64,000 bases of DNA, taken from Streptomyces sp. PCS3-D2 (lineage in GTDB: Bacteria; Actinomycetota; Actinomycetes; Streptomycetales; Streptomycetaceae). The position numbers and the translations under genes were made by a program. The stretch is from NCBI RefSeq assembly GCF_000612545.2, contig NZ_CP097800.1, forward strand, positions 6,874,001 through 6,938,000. Direction: 5' to 3'. Positions 17,096-24,856 of the stretch are shown piece after piece (the first letter of the stretch is position 1; the number at the start of each line of letters is the position of its first letter). The notes beneath the pieces are model-generated. The model did not search any database and was not told the origin of the DNA. It worked only from the letters and a program-made list of their open reading frames with translations.

Positions 17096-18364
17096 ATGAA
17101 CGGCAACGGGGCCCCGCAGAGGGTGGGGGACGCGACCACGCCATCGGTGTCGAGCGCGGGGGCGCGGACCAGGCTGGAACGGGGTCGCGGCGCGCTCGGT
17201 CCGGCGCTGGAGCTCGTCCACACCGGTCGCGCCCCCACCCGTGCGGTCCTGACGGCCGAGCTGGGGGTCACCCGCGCCACCGCAGGCGCGGTCGCGGCCG
17301 AGCTGGAGGCGCTCGGGCTGATCCGGGTCGATTCCCGCCCCGGGGCCTCGGGCGGTACGGGCGGCGGCCAGGGCCGTCCCTCGCACCGGCTCTCGGTGGC
17401 CGAGGACGGCCCGGTGGCGCTCGCCGCCCAGGTGCACTCGGACGGCTTCCGGGCCGCCCTGGTCGGGCTCGGTGGCCGGATCGTGGCCACCGCACCGGGC
17501 AAGGTCACCGTCTCCGCGGATCCGGCGCAGGTGCTCGGCGCGGTCGTCCAGGCAGGCGCGGAACTGCTCGCGGACAGCGGCCGCCGCTGCGTCGGCGCAG
17601 GGCTGGCGGTCCCGTCGGCCGTCGCCGAGCCGGACGGCACGGCTCTGAACCCGCTGCACCTGGCCTGGCCGGCCGGTTCCCCGGTACGGGACATCTTCGC
17701 GGAGTGCGTGAAGGCCGCCGGGATCGACGGCCCGGCTCTCACCGGGAACGACGTCAACCTCGCGGCGCTCGCCGAGCACCGGCACGGCGCCGGGCGCAGC
17801 GCACAGCACCTGCTGTGCGTGGCCACCGGGCACCGCGGCGTCGGCGGCGCCCTGGTGTTGGACGGCCGCCTGCACAGCGGCAGTTCGGGGCTGGCCCTGG
17901 AGGTCGGCCACCTCACCGTGAATCCCGAGGGGCGGGCCTGCCACTGCGGCGGCCGCGGCTGCCTGGACGTGGAGGCGGACCCGCTGGCCTTCCTGACCGC
18001 GGCGGGCCGCAGCCCCGGCCCCGAGGTGTCGCTGCTGCAGCAGGCCCGTGACCTGCTGCGCGAGGAACCCGAGGAACCGGCGGTACGTGCGGCCGTGCAG
18101 GAGCTGATCGACCGGCTCGGCCTGGGCCTCGCGGGGCTGGTGAACATCCTGAACCCGGACCGGATCATCCTGGGCGGGCTGCACCGGGAACTGCTCCACG
18201 CGGACCCGGAGCGGCTCCGCGCGGTCGTCGCGGACCGCAGTCTGTGGGGACGCAGCGGTGGTGTGCCGATCCTGCCGTGCACGCTGGACCACAACAGCCT
18301 GGTCGGCGCGGCGGAACTGGCCTGGCAGCCGGTGCTCGACGACCCCCTGGGAGCCCTCGCCTAG
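17096..18364 (+). CDS. ROK family transcriptional regulator
   Basis: 422 residues. The N-terminal winged helix (about 35-75) reads LELVHTGRAPTRAVLTAELG then VTRATAGAVAAELEALGLI. The ROK sugar-kinase-like domain follows, with GNDVNLAALAEHRHGAG and the zinc motif HLTVNPEGRACHCGGRGCLD. The latter keeps the CxCGxxGC ligands of NagC/Mlc-type regulators. A Gly-rich insertion RPGASGGTGGGQGRPSH joins the domains. These proteins respond to phosphosugars or sugars and repress uptake or catabolic genes. No sugar genes are adjacent, so targets are probably remote. Confidence 0.9.
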   Translation: MNGNGAPQRVGDATTPSVSSAGARTRLERGRGALGPALELVHTGRAPTRAVLTAELGVTRATAGAVAAELEALGLIRVDSRPGASGGTGGGQGRPSHRLSVAEDGPVALAAQVHSDGFRAALVGLGGRIVATAPGKVTVSADPAQVLGAVVQAGAELLADSGRRCVGAGLAVPSAVAEPDGTALNPLHLAWPAGSPVRDIFAECVKAAGIDGPALTGNDVNLAALAEHRHGAGRSAQHLLCVATGHRGVGGALVLDGRLHSGSSGLALEVGHLTVNPEGRACHCGGRGCLDVEADPLAFLTAAGRSPGPEVSLLQQARDLLREEPEEPAVRAAVQELIDRLGLGLAGLVNILNPDRIILGGLHRELLHADPERLRAVVADRSLWGRSGGVPILPCTLDHNSLVGAAELAWQPVLDDPLGALA

Positions 18365-18403
18365 GACATCACGGCCCGGGAGCGCTCCCGTCGGGGAAGA
18401 CGG

Positions 18404-18952
18404 TCAGCCGGGGTGCACGGCCACCGGTGAGGGCACCGCCAGCGCCGCCGGGGCGGAGCCGGGATCGAGGGCCACGACCAGCGTGCGCGCGGGCTCCCGT
18501 ACCGGCCTGGCCGCGATCGAGACCGGGCGCTGCGGTGCCACCGCCGCGGGCGCCGCCGTCAGGGAGAACCAGACCACCTTGCCCGGTCTGTCGGGCCGTT
18601 CACGGACCCCCCAGGCCTGGCTGAGGGCCGCCACGAGGGCGAGCCCGCGTCCGCAGGTCTCCAGCGGTCCGGCCTGCGCCGGGCGCAGCACGGGAAGCCG
18701 CGGATCGCTGTCGATGACCGAGACCGTGAGCCGGCCGAGCCGCAACTCGATCTCGACGACGCAGGTCTTGTCCGGCTGTGCGTGGCGATGGACGTTGCTC
18801 AACAGCTCCGTCACGCCGAGCGTGGCGACGTCGATGAGCGGATCGAGCTGCCAGTGGCGCAGCTGGGCCGAGACGATTCTGCGGATCTGGCCGATCCGCG
18901 ACGGCAAGGCCTGCAGTTCGACGACGCAGTGCCTGCGGGAATGACTGATCAC
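18404..18952 (-). CDS. Anti-sigma-like ATP-binding protein (HATPase_c_2, RsbW/SpoIIAB type)
   Basis: 182 residues. The GHKL-type kinase core is visible. [15 protein letters not shown] is the N box, [11 protein letters not shown] the G1-like box, and [19 protein letters not shown] the G2 region. A C-terminal tail of about 50 residues is Pro/Ala-rich. Streptomyces has dozens of such small ATPases that bind anti-anti-sigma factors or sigma factors; no partner is adjacent. GTG 18952 has GGGGAG upstream. It diverges from the desulfhydrase-like gene. Confidence 0.88.
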   Translation of the reverse strand: MISHSRRHCVVELQALPSRIGQIRRIVSAQLRHWQLDPLIDVATLGVTELLSNVHRHAQPDKTCVVEIELRLGRLTVSVIDSDPRLPVLRPAQAGPLETCGRGLALVAALSQAWGVRERPDRPGKVVWFSLTAAPAAVAPQRPVSIAARPVREPARTLVVALDPGSAPAALAVPSPVAVHPG

Positions 18953-19151
18953 GGCTGCGACTCCCCGACATGAGTGTTACGGGTGCTGCACCCTCGGTAA
19001 TCCTCCACCAGGGTCACCCACGGTGCCGCGCAGTGCAACCGAACGCGATCGAAAGCGATCCGCATGGATACCCAAAGTGACTATTTGTGCAGGTGGGAGA
19101 GGTACATTGCGAAAGGAGAAGGCGAAGCGGAACCATGAAGGAGCACGGCGC

Positions 19152-20324
19152 ATGAGCACCACCGGCACCACCGACATCACAGGCAACCCCGGCACCGGGA
19201 CCGGCACCGGGGCGGCCGCCACGACCGTCGACGTCGACCGCAGTGACGCGGACTACCGCGCCTGGCTCAAAGAGGCCGTGCGCAAGGTTCAGGCCGACGC
19301 GAACCGCTCGGCGGACACGCACCTGCTGAAGTTCCCGCTGCCCGAGGCATGGGGCATCGACCTCTACCTCAAGGACGAGTCCACGCACCCGACGGGCTCC
19401 CTCAAACACCGCCTCGCGCGCTCGCTGTTCCTCTACGCCCTGTGCAACGGCTGGGTACGGCCGGGCCGCCCCGTCATCGAGGCCTCGTCCGGCTCGACCG
19501 CCGTTTCCGAGGCGTACTTCGCCAAACTGATCGGCGTCCCGTTCATCGCCGTCATGCCGCGCACGACCAGCCCGGAGAAGTGCCGCCTGATCGAATTCCA
19601 CGGCGGCGCATGCCACTTCGTGGACGACCCGATGAAGATGTACGAGGAATCGGTGGAGCTCGCCGCCCGCACCGGCGGGCACTACATGGACCAGTTCACC
19701 TACGCGGAGCGGGCCACCGACTGGCGCGGGAACAACAACATCGCCGAGTCCATGTACCAGCAGCTCAGGCTGGAGCGCTTCCCCGAGCCCGCCTGGATCG
19801 TCGCGACCGCCGGCACCGGCGGCACCTCGGCCACCATCGCGCGCTACGTGCACTACATGCAGCACGACACCCGCATCTGTGTCCCGGACCCGGAGAACTC
19901 CTGCTTCTTCGAGGGCTGGACCCGCAACGACCCGGACGCCAGGAGCGATTGCGGCTCGCGCATCGAGGGCATCGGCCGCCCGAGAATGGAGCCGAGCTTC
20001 GTACCCGGCGCCATCGACCGGATGATGAAGGTCCCGGACGCGGCGAGCGTCGCCGCCTGCCGCGCGCTGGAGACGGCCATAGGGCGCAAGGCGGGCGGCT
20101 CGACCGGCACCGGCCTCTGGAGCGCCCTGAAGATCGTTTCGGAGATGGTGGCGGAGGGCCGTACCGGAAGCGTCGTCACGCTCCTGTGCGACCCGGGCGA
20201 CCGCTACCTCGACAAGTACTACTCCGACGCATGGGTGGCGGCGCAGGGGCTCGACCTCGCCCCCTACGCCGAGACCCTCGACACACTGCTGACGACCGGC
20301 GTCTGGCGCGAACCGGCCGCCTGA
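19152..20324 (+). CDS. PLP-dependent cysteine synthase/desulfhydrase family enzyme (Cds1-like)
   Basis: 390 residues of the fold-type II PLP family. [17 protein letters not shown] holds the PLP-binding Lys. [21 protein letters not shown] is the substrate/phosphate loop. [19 protein letters not shown] binds the PLP phosphate, and [14 protein letters not shown] follows. The overall pattern, including [15 protein letters not shown], is closest to mycobacterial Cds1, an L-cysteine desulfhydrase that makes pyruvate, ammonia and sulfide. Synthase activity cannot be excluded. The N-terminus has a Gly/Thr-rich tail. ATG 19152 follows AAGGAG. Its last 61 bases overlap tail-to-tail with the HxlR gene. 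Confidence 0.87.
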   Translation: MSTTGTTDITGNPGTGTGTGAAATTVDVDRSDADYRAWLKEAVRKVQADANRSADTHLLKFPLPEAWGIDLYLKDESTHPTGSLKHRLARSLFLYALCNGWVRPGRPVIEASSGSTAVSEAYFAKLIGVPFIAVMPRTTSPEKCRLIEFHGGACHFVDDPMKMYEESVELAARTGGHYMDQFTYAERATDWRGNNNIAESMYQQLRLERFPEPAWIVATAGTGGTSATIARYVHYMQHDTRICVPDPENSCFFEGWTRNDPDARSDCGSRIEGIGRPRMEPSFVPGAIDRMMKVPDAASVAACRALETAIGRKAGGSTGTGLWSALKIVSEMVAEGRTGSVVTLLCDPGDRYLDKYYSDAWVAAQGLDLAPYAETLDTLLTTGVWREPAA

Positions 20325-20812
20325 GACCCCCACGGGGCGTCCTGGGCGCTGCCCCACTCCCACATGCTGTGCACCACCGGTTCCAGGGCGCGGCCCCGGC
20401 CGGTGAGGACGTAGCGGACCCGGGGAGGCCAGCCGGGGATGCGGTGGCGCTCGATGACGCCCACCCGGGTCAACTGGGCCAGCCGGTCCGAGAGGACCTT
20501 GTCCGACAGCGCGGGCAGGGCGGCGGACAGCTCGGAGTACGTGGCCCGGCCGCGGCGCAGGAACTCCCGCAGGACCAGGGGCGTCCACCGGCCGGCCAGC
20601 GCGGCGAGGGTGACGTCGACCGGGCAGTGTGGCGCACCGGCCGGCGGGACGAGGGTGCCGTCCGGGCAGTCCGCCAGCGCGCCCTGCGCCGGGAAGCCGT
20701 CCGCCGCCGGGCCGTCCGCTGCCGGGCTGTCCGCTGCCGGGCTGTCCGCAGACGGGCAGCGCCGGCCGTCCAGGGCGTCCTCCGGCGCGTGTCCAACCGT
20801 TTGGTGAGTCAC
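20264..20812 (-). CDS. HxlR family transcriptional regulator with repetitive N-terminal tail
   Basis: 182 residues. The winged helix (about 62-155) is clear. [60 protein letters not shown] and [17 protein letters not shown] are typical of HxlR/YodB regulators. The Cys at the domain start is the redox-sensing position in several members. The first 45 residues are a low-complexity tail made of repeated [10 protein letters not shown] units encoded by a 15-bp repeat. The 3' end overlaps the Cds1-like gene by 61 bases, and it diverges from an MBL hydrolase that it may control. Confidence 0.88.
   Translation of the reverse strand: MTHQTVGHAPEDALDGRRCPSADSPAADSPAADGPAADGFPAQGALADCPDGTLVPPAGAPHCPVDVTLAALAGRWTPLVLREFLRRGRATYSELSAALPALSDKVLSDRLAQLTRVGVIERHRIPGWPPRVRYVLTGRGRALEPVVHSMWEWGSAQDAPWGSQAAGSRQTPVVSSVSRVSA
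20691..20750. repeat. Four tandem 15-bp units within the HxlR gene
   Basis: Units of the form GCCGGGCTGTCCGCT repeat in frame, three clear (20706-20750) and one degenerate (20691-20705). They encode the five-residue repeats AD(S/G)PA of the HxlR N-terminal tail. Copy number may vary between strains. Confidence 0.75.
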
Positions 20813-20871
20813 GAAAGCCCCTCATAGCGTCCATGGCGAACAGCCCGCCCGCATACCTTCAGGGGGCCCTT

Positions 20872-21756
20872 GTGCGCATCCATCATCTCAACTGCGGTTC
20901 ACTCCGGACGATTCCACCGCTCGGGACACCGCTCGGGACACCGCACCCGGCCGGCGCCGCGCACCGAGCGCTGCCCGCCGTCTGCCACTGCCTGGTCATC
21001 GAGACGGACACCGACGGACCGGTCCTGGTCGACACCGGGCTCGGCACCGCCGACCTGCGGCAGCCCGACCGGGCGCTGGGCGCGGACTGGGTGGCCTACG
21101 CCGAGCCCGTGCTGGATCCGCGGGAAACCGCACTGCACCAGCTCGCCCGCCTCGGGTACGAGCCGCGGGACGTGCGGCACATCGTCGTCACCCACCTGCA
21201 CCGGGACCACACGGGAGGGCTGGCGGACTTCCCCCACGCGCGGGTGCACGTGCACCCCGACGAGTACCGGGCCGTCACCGACCCGGCGGCCGTGCACCAC
21301 CGGCACAGCCTCGACCGCTTCATGTCCGAGCACCGGGCGCACGGCCCGCTGCTGACCCCGGCGACCGCGGACGGACGCACGACATGGTTCGGCTTCCCGG
21401 GTGTGGCGCGACCGCAGGGTATGGGGTGCGCGTTGTTGCTGGTGCCGCTGCCCGGTCACTCGGCCGGACACGCGGGCGTGGCGGTCCGCGACGACGACGG
21501 CCGGTGGCTGCTGCACGCGGGCGACGCGTACACCCATCACGCGGAACTCGAACAGACCCCGCCGCTCGCCCACCCCGTCTTCGAACCGGTCCAGCAGGGC
21601 GCGCAGACGGACGCCGCGGCGCGCATCGCGACCCGCGACCGGCTGCGCGACCTCGTCCGCGACCACGGCGACGAGGTCACCGTCTTCAGCGCCCACGACC
21701 CGTGGGAGTACGCCCGTCTCGCCGCCGTCACCGGCCGCTCCAACGACGGGCGCTGA
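20872..21756 (+). CDS. Metallo-beta-lactamase-fold hydrolase
   Basis: 294 residues. The metal site is complete: VVTHLHRDHTGGLADF, PLPGHSAGHAG, LLHAGDAY and a late His in FSAHDP. The N-terminus RIHHLNCGSLRTIPP matches a common actinomycete MBL group. GTG 20872 is preferred to ATG 20833 because AGGGGG lies just ahead and family members start at this point. Substrate is unknown; thioester or lactone hydrolysis is typical. It diverges from the HxlR gene, and its 3' end overlaps the SRPBCC gene tail-to-tail by 29 bases. Confidence 0.87.
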   Translation: MRIHHLNCGSLRTIPPLGTPLGTPHPAGAAHRALPAVCHCLVIETDTDGPVLVDTGLGTADLRQPDRALGADWVAYAEPVLDPRETALHQLARLGYEPRDVRHIVVTHLHRDHTGGLADFPHARVHVHPDEYRAVTDPAAVHHRHSLDRFMSEHRAHGPLLTPATADGRTTWFGFPGVARPQGMGCALLLVPLPGHSAGHAGVAVRDDDGRWLLHAGDAYTHHAELEQTPPLAHPVFEPVQQGAQTDAAARIATRDRLRDLVRDHGDEVTVFSAHDPWEYARLAAVTGRSNDGR

Positions 21757-22216
21757 GGCGGGCGTCCAGGGTGCGCACCGCCGTCCGGAACGAGTGGCCC
21801 AGGCCCGGGCGGGCGGCGGTCAGGGCCAGCCGGAACACGGTCGGACCGTCCGCGGCGAAGGTCCAGCGGACGTGCGTGCCCGAGCCGGCCGGAGCAAGCC
21901 GCCACTCCTCCAGCAGGGCACGGACGCCGGGGGCGTTGGTCGTGTCGACCCGGTACGCGTAACGCCGTTCGGGCTCCGCAGCCATGATCGTCTCCTGCAT
22001 GCGCACCCCTCCCAGCAGCCTGATCTCGCGGCCCGCTCCGCCGCGCGCGGGGCGGGCCAGCGTCACCGCCCTGAACCAGTGCGGCCAGTCGGCCACTTCG
22101 CGGGCGAGCGCCCGGTACACGGCTTCGGGCGGCGCCGCGGCCTCGGCGGCGAACACCAGCCGGACGGGCGCGTCGTCGATGAAGTCCAGCTCCACCGGGC
22201 GGAGTCGGCGATCCAT
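21728..22216 (-). CDS. SRPBCC (START-like) family protein
   Basis: 162 residues. The helix-grip fold of polyketide cyclase/START-like proteins is suggested by AAEAAAPPEAVYRALAREVAD, then WPHWFRAVTLARPARGG, and by alternating strands to a long C-terminal helix (PGLGHSFRTAVRTLDARL). Such proteins bind hydrophobic ligands; no catalytic motif can be named. ATG 22216 has GGAGG nine bases ahead. The start faces the large membrane-hydrolase gene across 246 bases in which I see no clear operator. Confidence 0.78.
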   Translation of the reverse strand: MDRRLRPVELDFIDDAPVRLVFAAEAAAPPEAVYRALAREVADWPHWFRAVTLARPARGGAGREIRLLGGVRMQETIMAAEPERRYAYRVDTTNAPGVRALLEEWRLAPAGSGTHVRWTFAADGPTVFRLALTAARPGLGHSFRTAVRTLDARLSARRWSGR

Positions 22217-22462
22217 GGGCGATACCTCCGGGAGCGGTGATCGGGACGGACGTGCGCGTCACCATAGCCGTGCGTCCACGAGATGTCCGCTGCGATCCGC
22301 CCACGATGTCTCCGCTCGCTGTCTTGCCCGATTTCCCCGTGACTGCCCCGCGTTCTCCCCGCATTCCCCTCGCACGGCGGTTCCCCCGTACGGGGCCTGG
22401 GCAGGACCCCCGCCGCGCGGGATCCTGGAGCGGCCGCAGCCCCCCCGCGAGCGGAGGCCTCC

Positions 22463-24856
22463 GTGCCCGACCGCCCCCAGCCCGACCCGCCTCCCGCCCT
22501 CGAACTCCTCGTCCATGGTGTCGCCGGAGCATCCCCGGCCGAACTGCTCGGCGACCCGCGCACCGTCCGCGTCACGGGCGACTCCACCGCGGCCGTGTTC
22601 CGCCGCGCCGAGGACGCCGATGCCGAAGCCCACCCCGAGCGGTACGCGGGACTGCCCGTCCCCGAGGCCTACTGCTGGTCCCGGCTCACCTCCGGCAACG
22701 GAGCCCGCGCCCTGTGGCTGCTGCTCCTGCCCTTCATGGTCGTCAACCTCGCCCACTGGGCCCGGCCGGCCGGGCCCGCCGACGCCCCCGCGCCGCGCGC
22801 GGTGCGCACCTACGGAGTCCTCGTACGGATCCTTGCGCTCAGCCTGACCGTCCTGCTGATCGCGGCCGCCTGCGAGGTCGCGCTCGACCTCGCCGCCTGG
22901 CAGTGCGCGGGCTCCGCGACCTGCACCGCGCCCGACTCCCGGCTCGGCTTCCTCGCCCCCGACGGCGGCGGCTGGTGGTCGCAGCCCGGGCGCCGCCTCG
23001 CCCTCGGCGCGCTGGTCCCCACCGCGCTGACCGGACTGCTCTGGTTCCTGTCGAACCGCACCTGGAGCGCCTACGAATCCCAGCCGCCGCCCGCCGGGGC
23101 CGCCGACCCGGACACCGCCTCCGACACCGCGCCCGCGCTCGGCCGCCCCGGATTCTGGTACGGGCGCCGTATCGTCGCCCGGCTGCGAGCCGCGCACACC
23201 GCGGCCGGGCTGCTCACCGTCGCGGTGGCCGTCTCCGCACCCACCGCCGCCCAGGACCGCCGGACCGCGGTGACCTCCCCCGCCCTCGAACTCCTCGGCT
23301 GGATCACCCAGACCCTCCTCGCGGCCGGGGCCGTCACCGTCGCCTGGGTCGTCTGCCGGCGCGGACGCACCGAAGCCCGCCCCGACCACCGCCTCGACCG
23401 GGCCGCCGTCAGCCTGCTCCCCGGCGCCGCCCTCGCCCTGCTCACCGCCGTCCTCCTGCACGCCTGCTGGTCACGCCCGGGCTGGACCTCCACCGGGCGA
23501 CTCCCGGGCGACTTCGCCTTCGGGGTCATCATGCTCGGCCAGGGCCTGTGCGTGCTCGCCCTCGCCTCCGTCGCCCGCCACCTGCACCGCAGGGCCCACG
23601 ATCCGGCGGCCGCCCTGCGCGGATTGGGCGGCCCCGCCGTCGCCATGCTCGGCTGCGCCCTCGGCGGTGTGATGTCCGGCGGGGTCGCCCAGCGGGTCGC
23701 CGACTGGATGGACGGCGGGGCCACCCCCGGGATGCCGGGCGCACCGCTGGCCGGGCCCCCCGTCCTGCTTTCCTGGCAGGCCGCCGTCCTGCCGCCGCTG
23801 CTCCTCGTACTGGCGCTGCTCGCCGCCTGGTTCGCCGTGCGCGCGACCCGCGCCCGGCGCCGCCTCGCCACCGCCATCGCCGCCGAATACCCGGGAGAGA
23901 GTCCGGACGAGGCGCGCAGCCGGCGCATCGCCGGGGCGCGGACGACCGCCGCACTCACCGACTCCGCGCCCTGGTTCGTCGGCGCCGTCTCCGGGATCAC
24001 CCTGGTGCTCGGCGCGGGAGCCCTGGCCGGAGCCTGGCTCACCGGACGGGTCCCGGGTGAAGCCGCCCGCGGGGGCCCGCCGCTACTGGACGCCGCCGCC
24101 CGCGCCGCCCAGGACGCCGGGTCCTGGCTCATCGGCCTCGGTATCGCGCTCTTCGCGGCCTGGGGGCGACGCGCCTACCGGGACCCGGCCGCCCGGCGGA
24201 CCATAGGGATCCTGTGGGACGTCGGTACTTTCTGGCCGCGCGCGGCCCACCCCTTCGCACCTCCGTGCTACGCCGAACGGGCCGTCCCGGACCTGACCTG
24301 GCGGATGGCCGGCTGGACCGGCCGCACCGGCGGGCGGCTGGTGATCTCCGGCCACTCGCAGGGCAGCGTGCTCGCCGCAGCGGCCGTCTGGCAGCTGCCG
24401 CCCTCCGTCCGCCGACGCGTCGCGCTGCTCACCTACGGCTCCCCGCTCGCCCGCCTCTACGGCCGCTGGTTCCCCGCCTACTTCGGCTCCGGACAGCTCA
24501 CCGCGCTGCACCGCGACATCGACTGCTGGCGCAACCTCTGGCGGGCCACCGACCCCATCGGCGGGCCCGCGCTCCCCGGCCCGGACTCGCCGGAGGTGGA
24601 CCGCGGCCCGCTCGCCGACCCGCTCGCCTACGGGCGCAGCGCCCGCCACCCGCTGCCCGCACCGATCCTCGGGCACGCCGACTACCAGGCGGACCCGGCC
24701 TTCGCCGCCGAACGCGCCGCTCTGCTCACCCGGCTGGAGGGGCCGGTCCGGGCCGCGGAGCCCCGCCCGGCGCCGGCCGGGGGAGTACCGGACCAGCGCC
24801 CCGGGGTCAGCAAGGGGCGGGCAGCGTCGGCAGATCCGCCGGGAACAGCAGGGTGA
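22463..24856 (+). CDS. Large integral membrane protein with C-terminal alpha/beta-hydrolase motif
   Basis: 797 residues. The N-terminal segment LELLVHGVAGASPAELLGDP resembles the first strand and oxyanion loop of lipase-like hydrolases. Roughly eight to ten hydrophobic helices follow (for example about 90-110, 125-150, 280-300, 320-345, 450-475, 510-535). Near 629-634 the nucleophile elbow VISGHSQGSVLAAAA appears. The split of hydrolase halves around a membrane region is unusual. It may be a membrane-bound lipase or thioesterase; the substrate is unknown. GTG 22463 has GGAGG six bases ahead. The 3' end overlaps the beta-helix/AAA gene by 50 bases. Confidence 0.75.
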   Translation: MPDRPQPDPPPALELLVHGVAGASPAELLGDPRTVRVTGDSTAAVFRRAEDADAEAHPERYAGLPVPEAYCWSRLTSGNGARALWLLLLPFMVVNLAHWARPAGPADAPAPRAVRTYGVLVRILALSLTVLLIAAACEVALDLAAWQCAGSATCTAPDSRLGFLAPDGGGWWSQPGRRLALGALVPTALTGLLWFLSNRTWSAYESQPPPAGAADPDTASDTAPALGRPGFWYGRRIVARLRAAHTAAGLLTVAVAVSAPTAAQDRRTAVTSPALELLGWITQTLLAAGAVTVAWVVCRRGRTEARPDHRLDRAAVSLLPGAALALLTAVLLHACWSRPGWTSTGRLPGDFAFGVIMLGQGLCVLALASVARHLHRRAHDPAAALRGLGGPAVAMLGCALGGVMSGGVAQRVADWMDGGATPGMPGAPLAGPPVLLSWQAAVLPPLLLVLALLAAWFAVRATRARRRLATAIAAEYPGESPDEARSRRIAGARTTAALTDSAPWFVGAVSGITLVLGAGALAGAWLTGRVPGEAARGGPPLLDAAARAAQDAGSWLIGLGIALFAAWGRRAYRDPAARRTIGILWDVGTFWPRAAHPFAPPCYAERAVPDLTWRMAGWTGRTGGRLVISGHSQGSVLAAAAVWQLPPSVRRRVALLTYGSPLARLYGRWFPAYFGSGQLTALHRDIDCWRNLWRATDPIGGPALPGPDSPEVDRGPLADPLAYGRSARHPLPAPILGHADYQADPAFAAERAALLTRLEGPVRAAEPRPAPAGGVPDQRPGVSKGRAASADPPGTAG

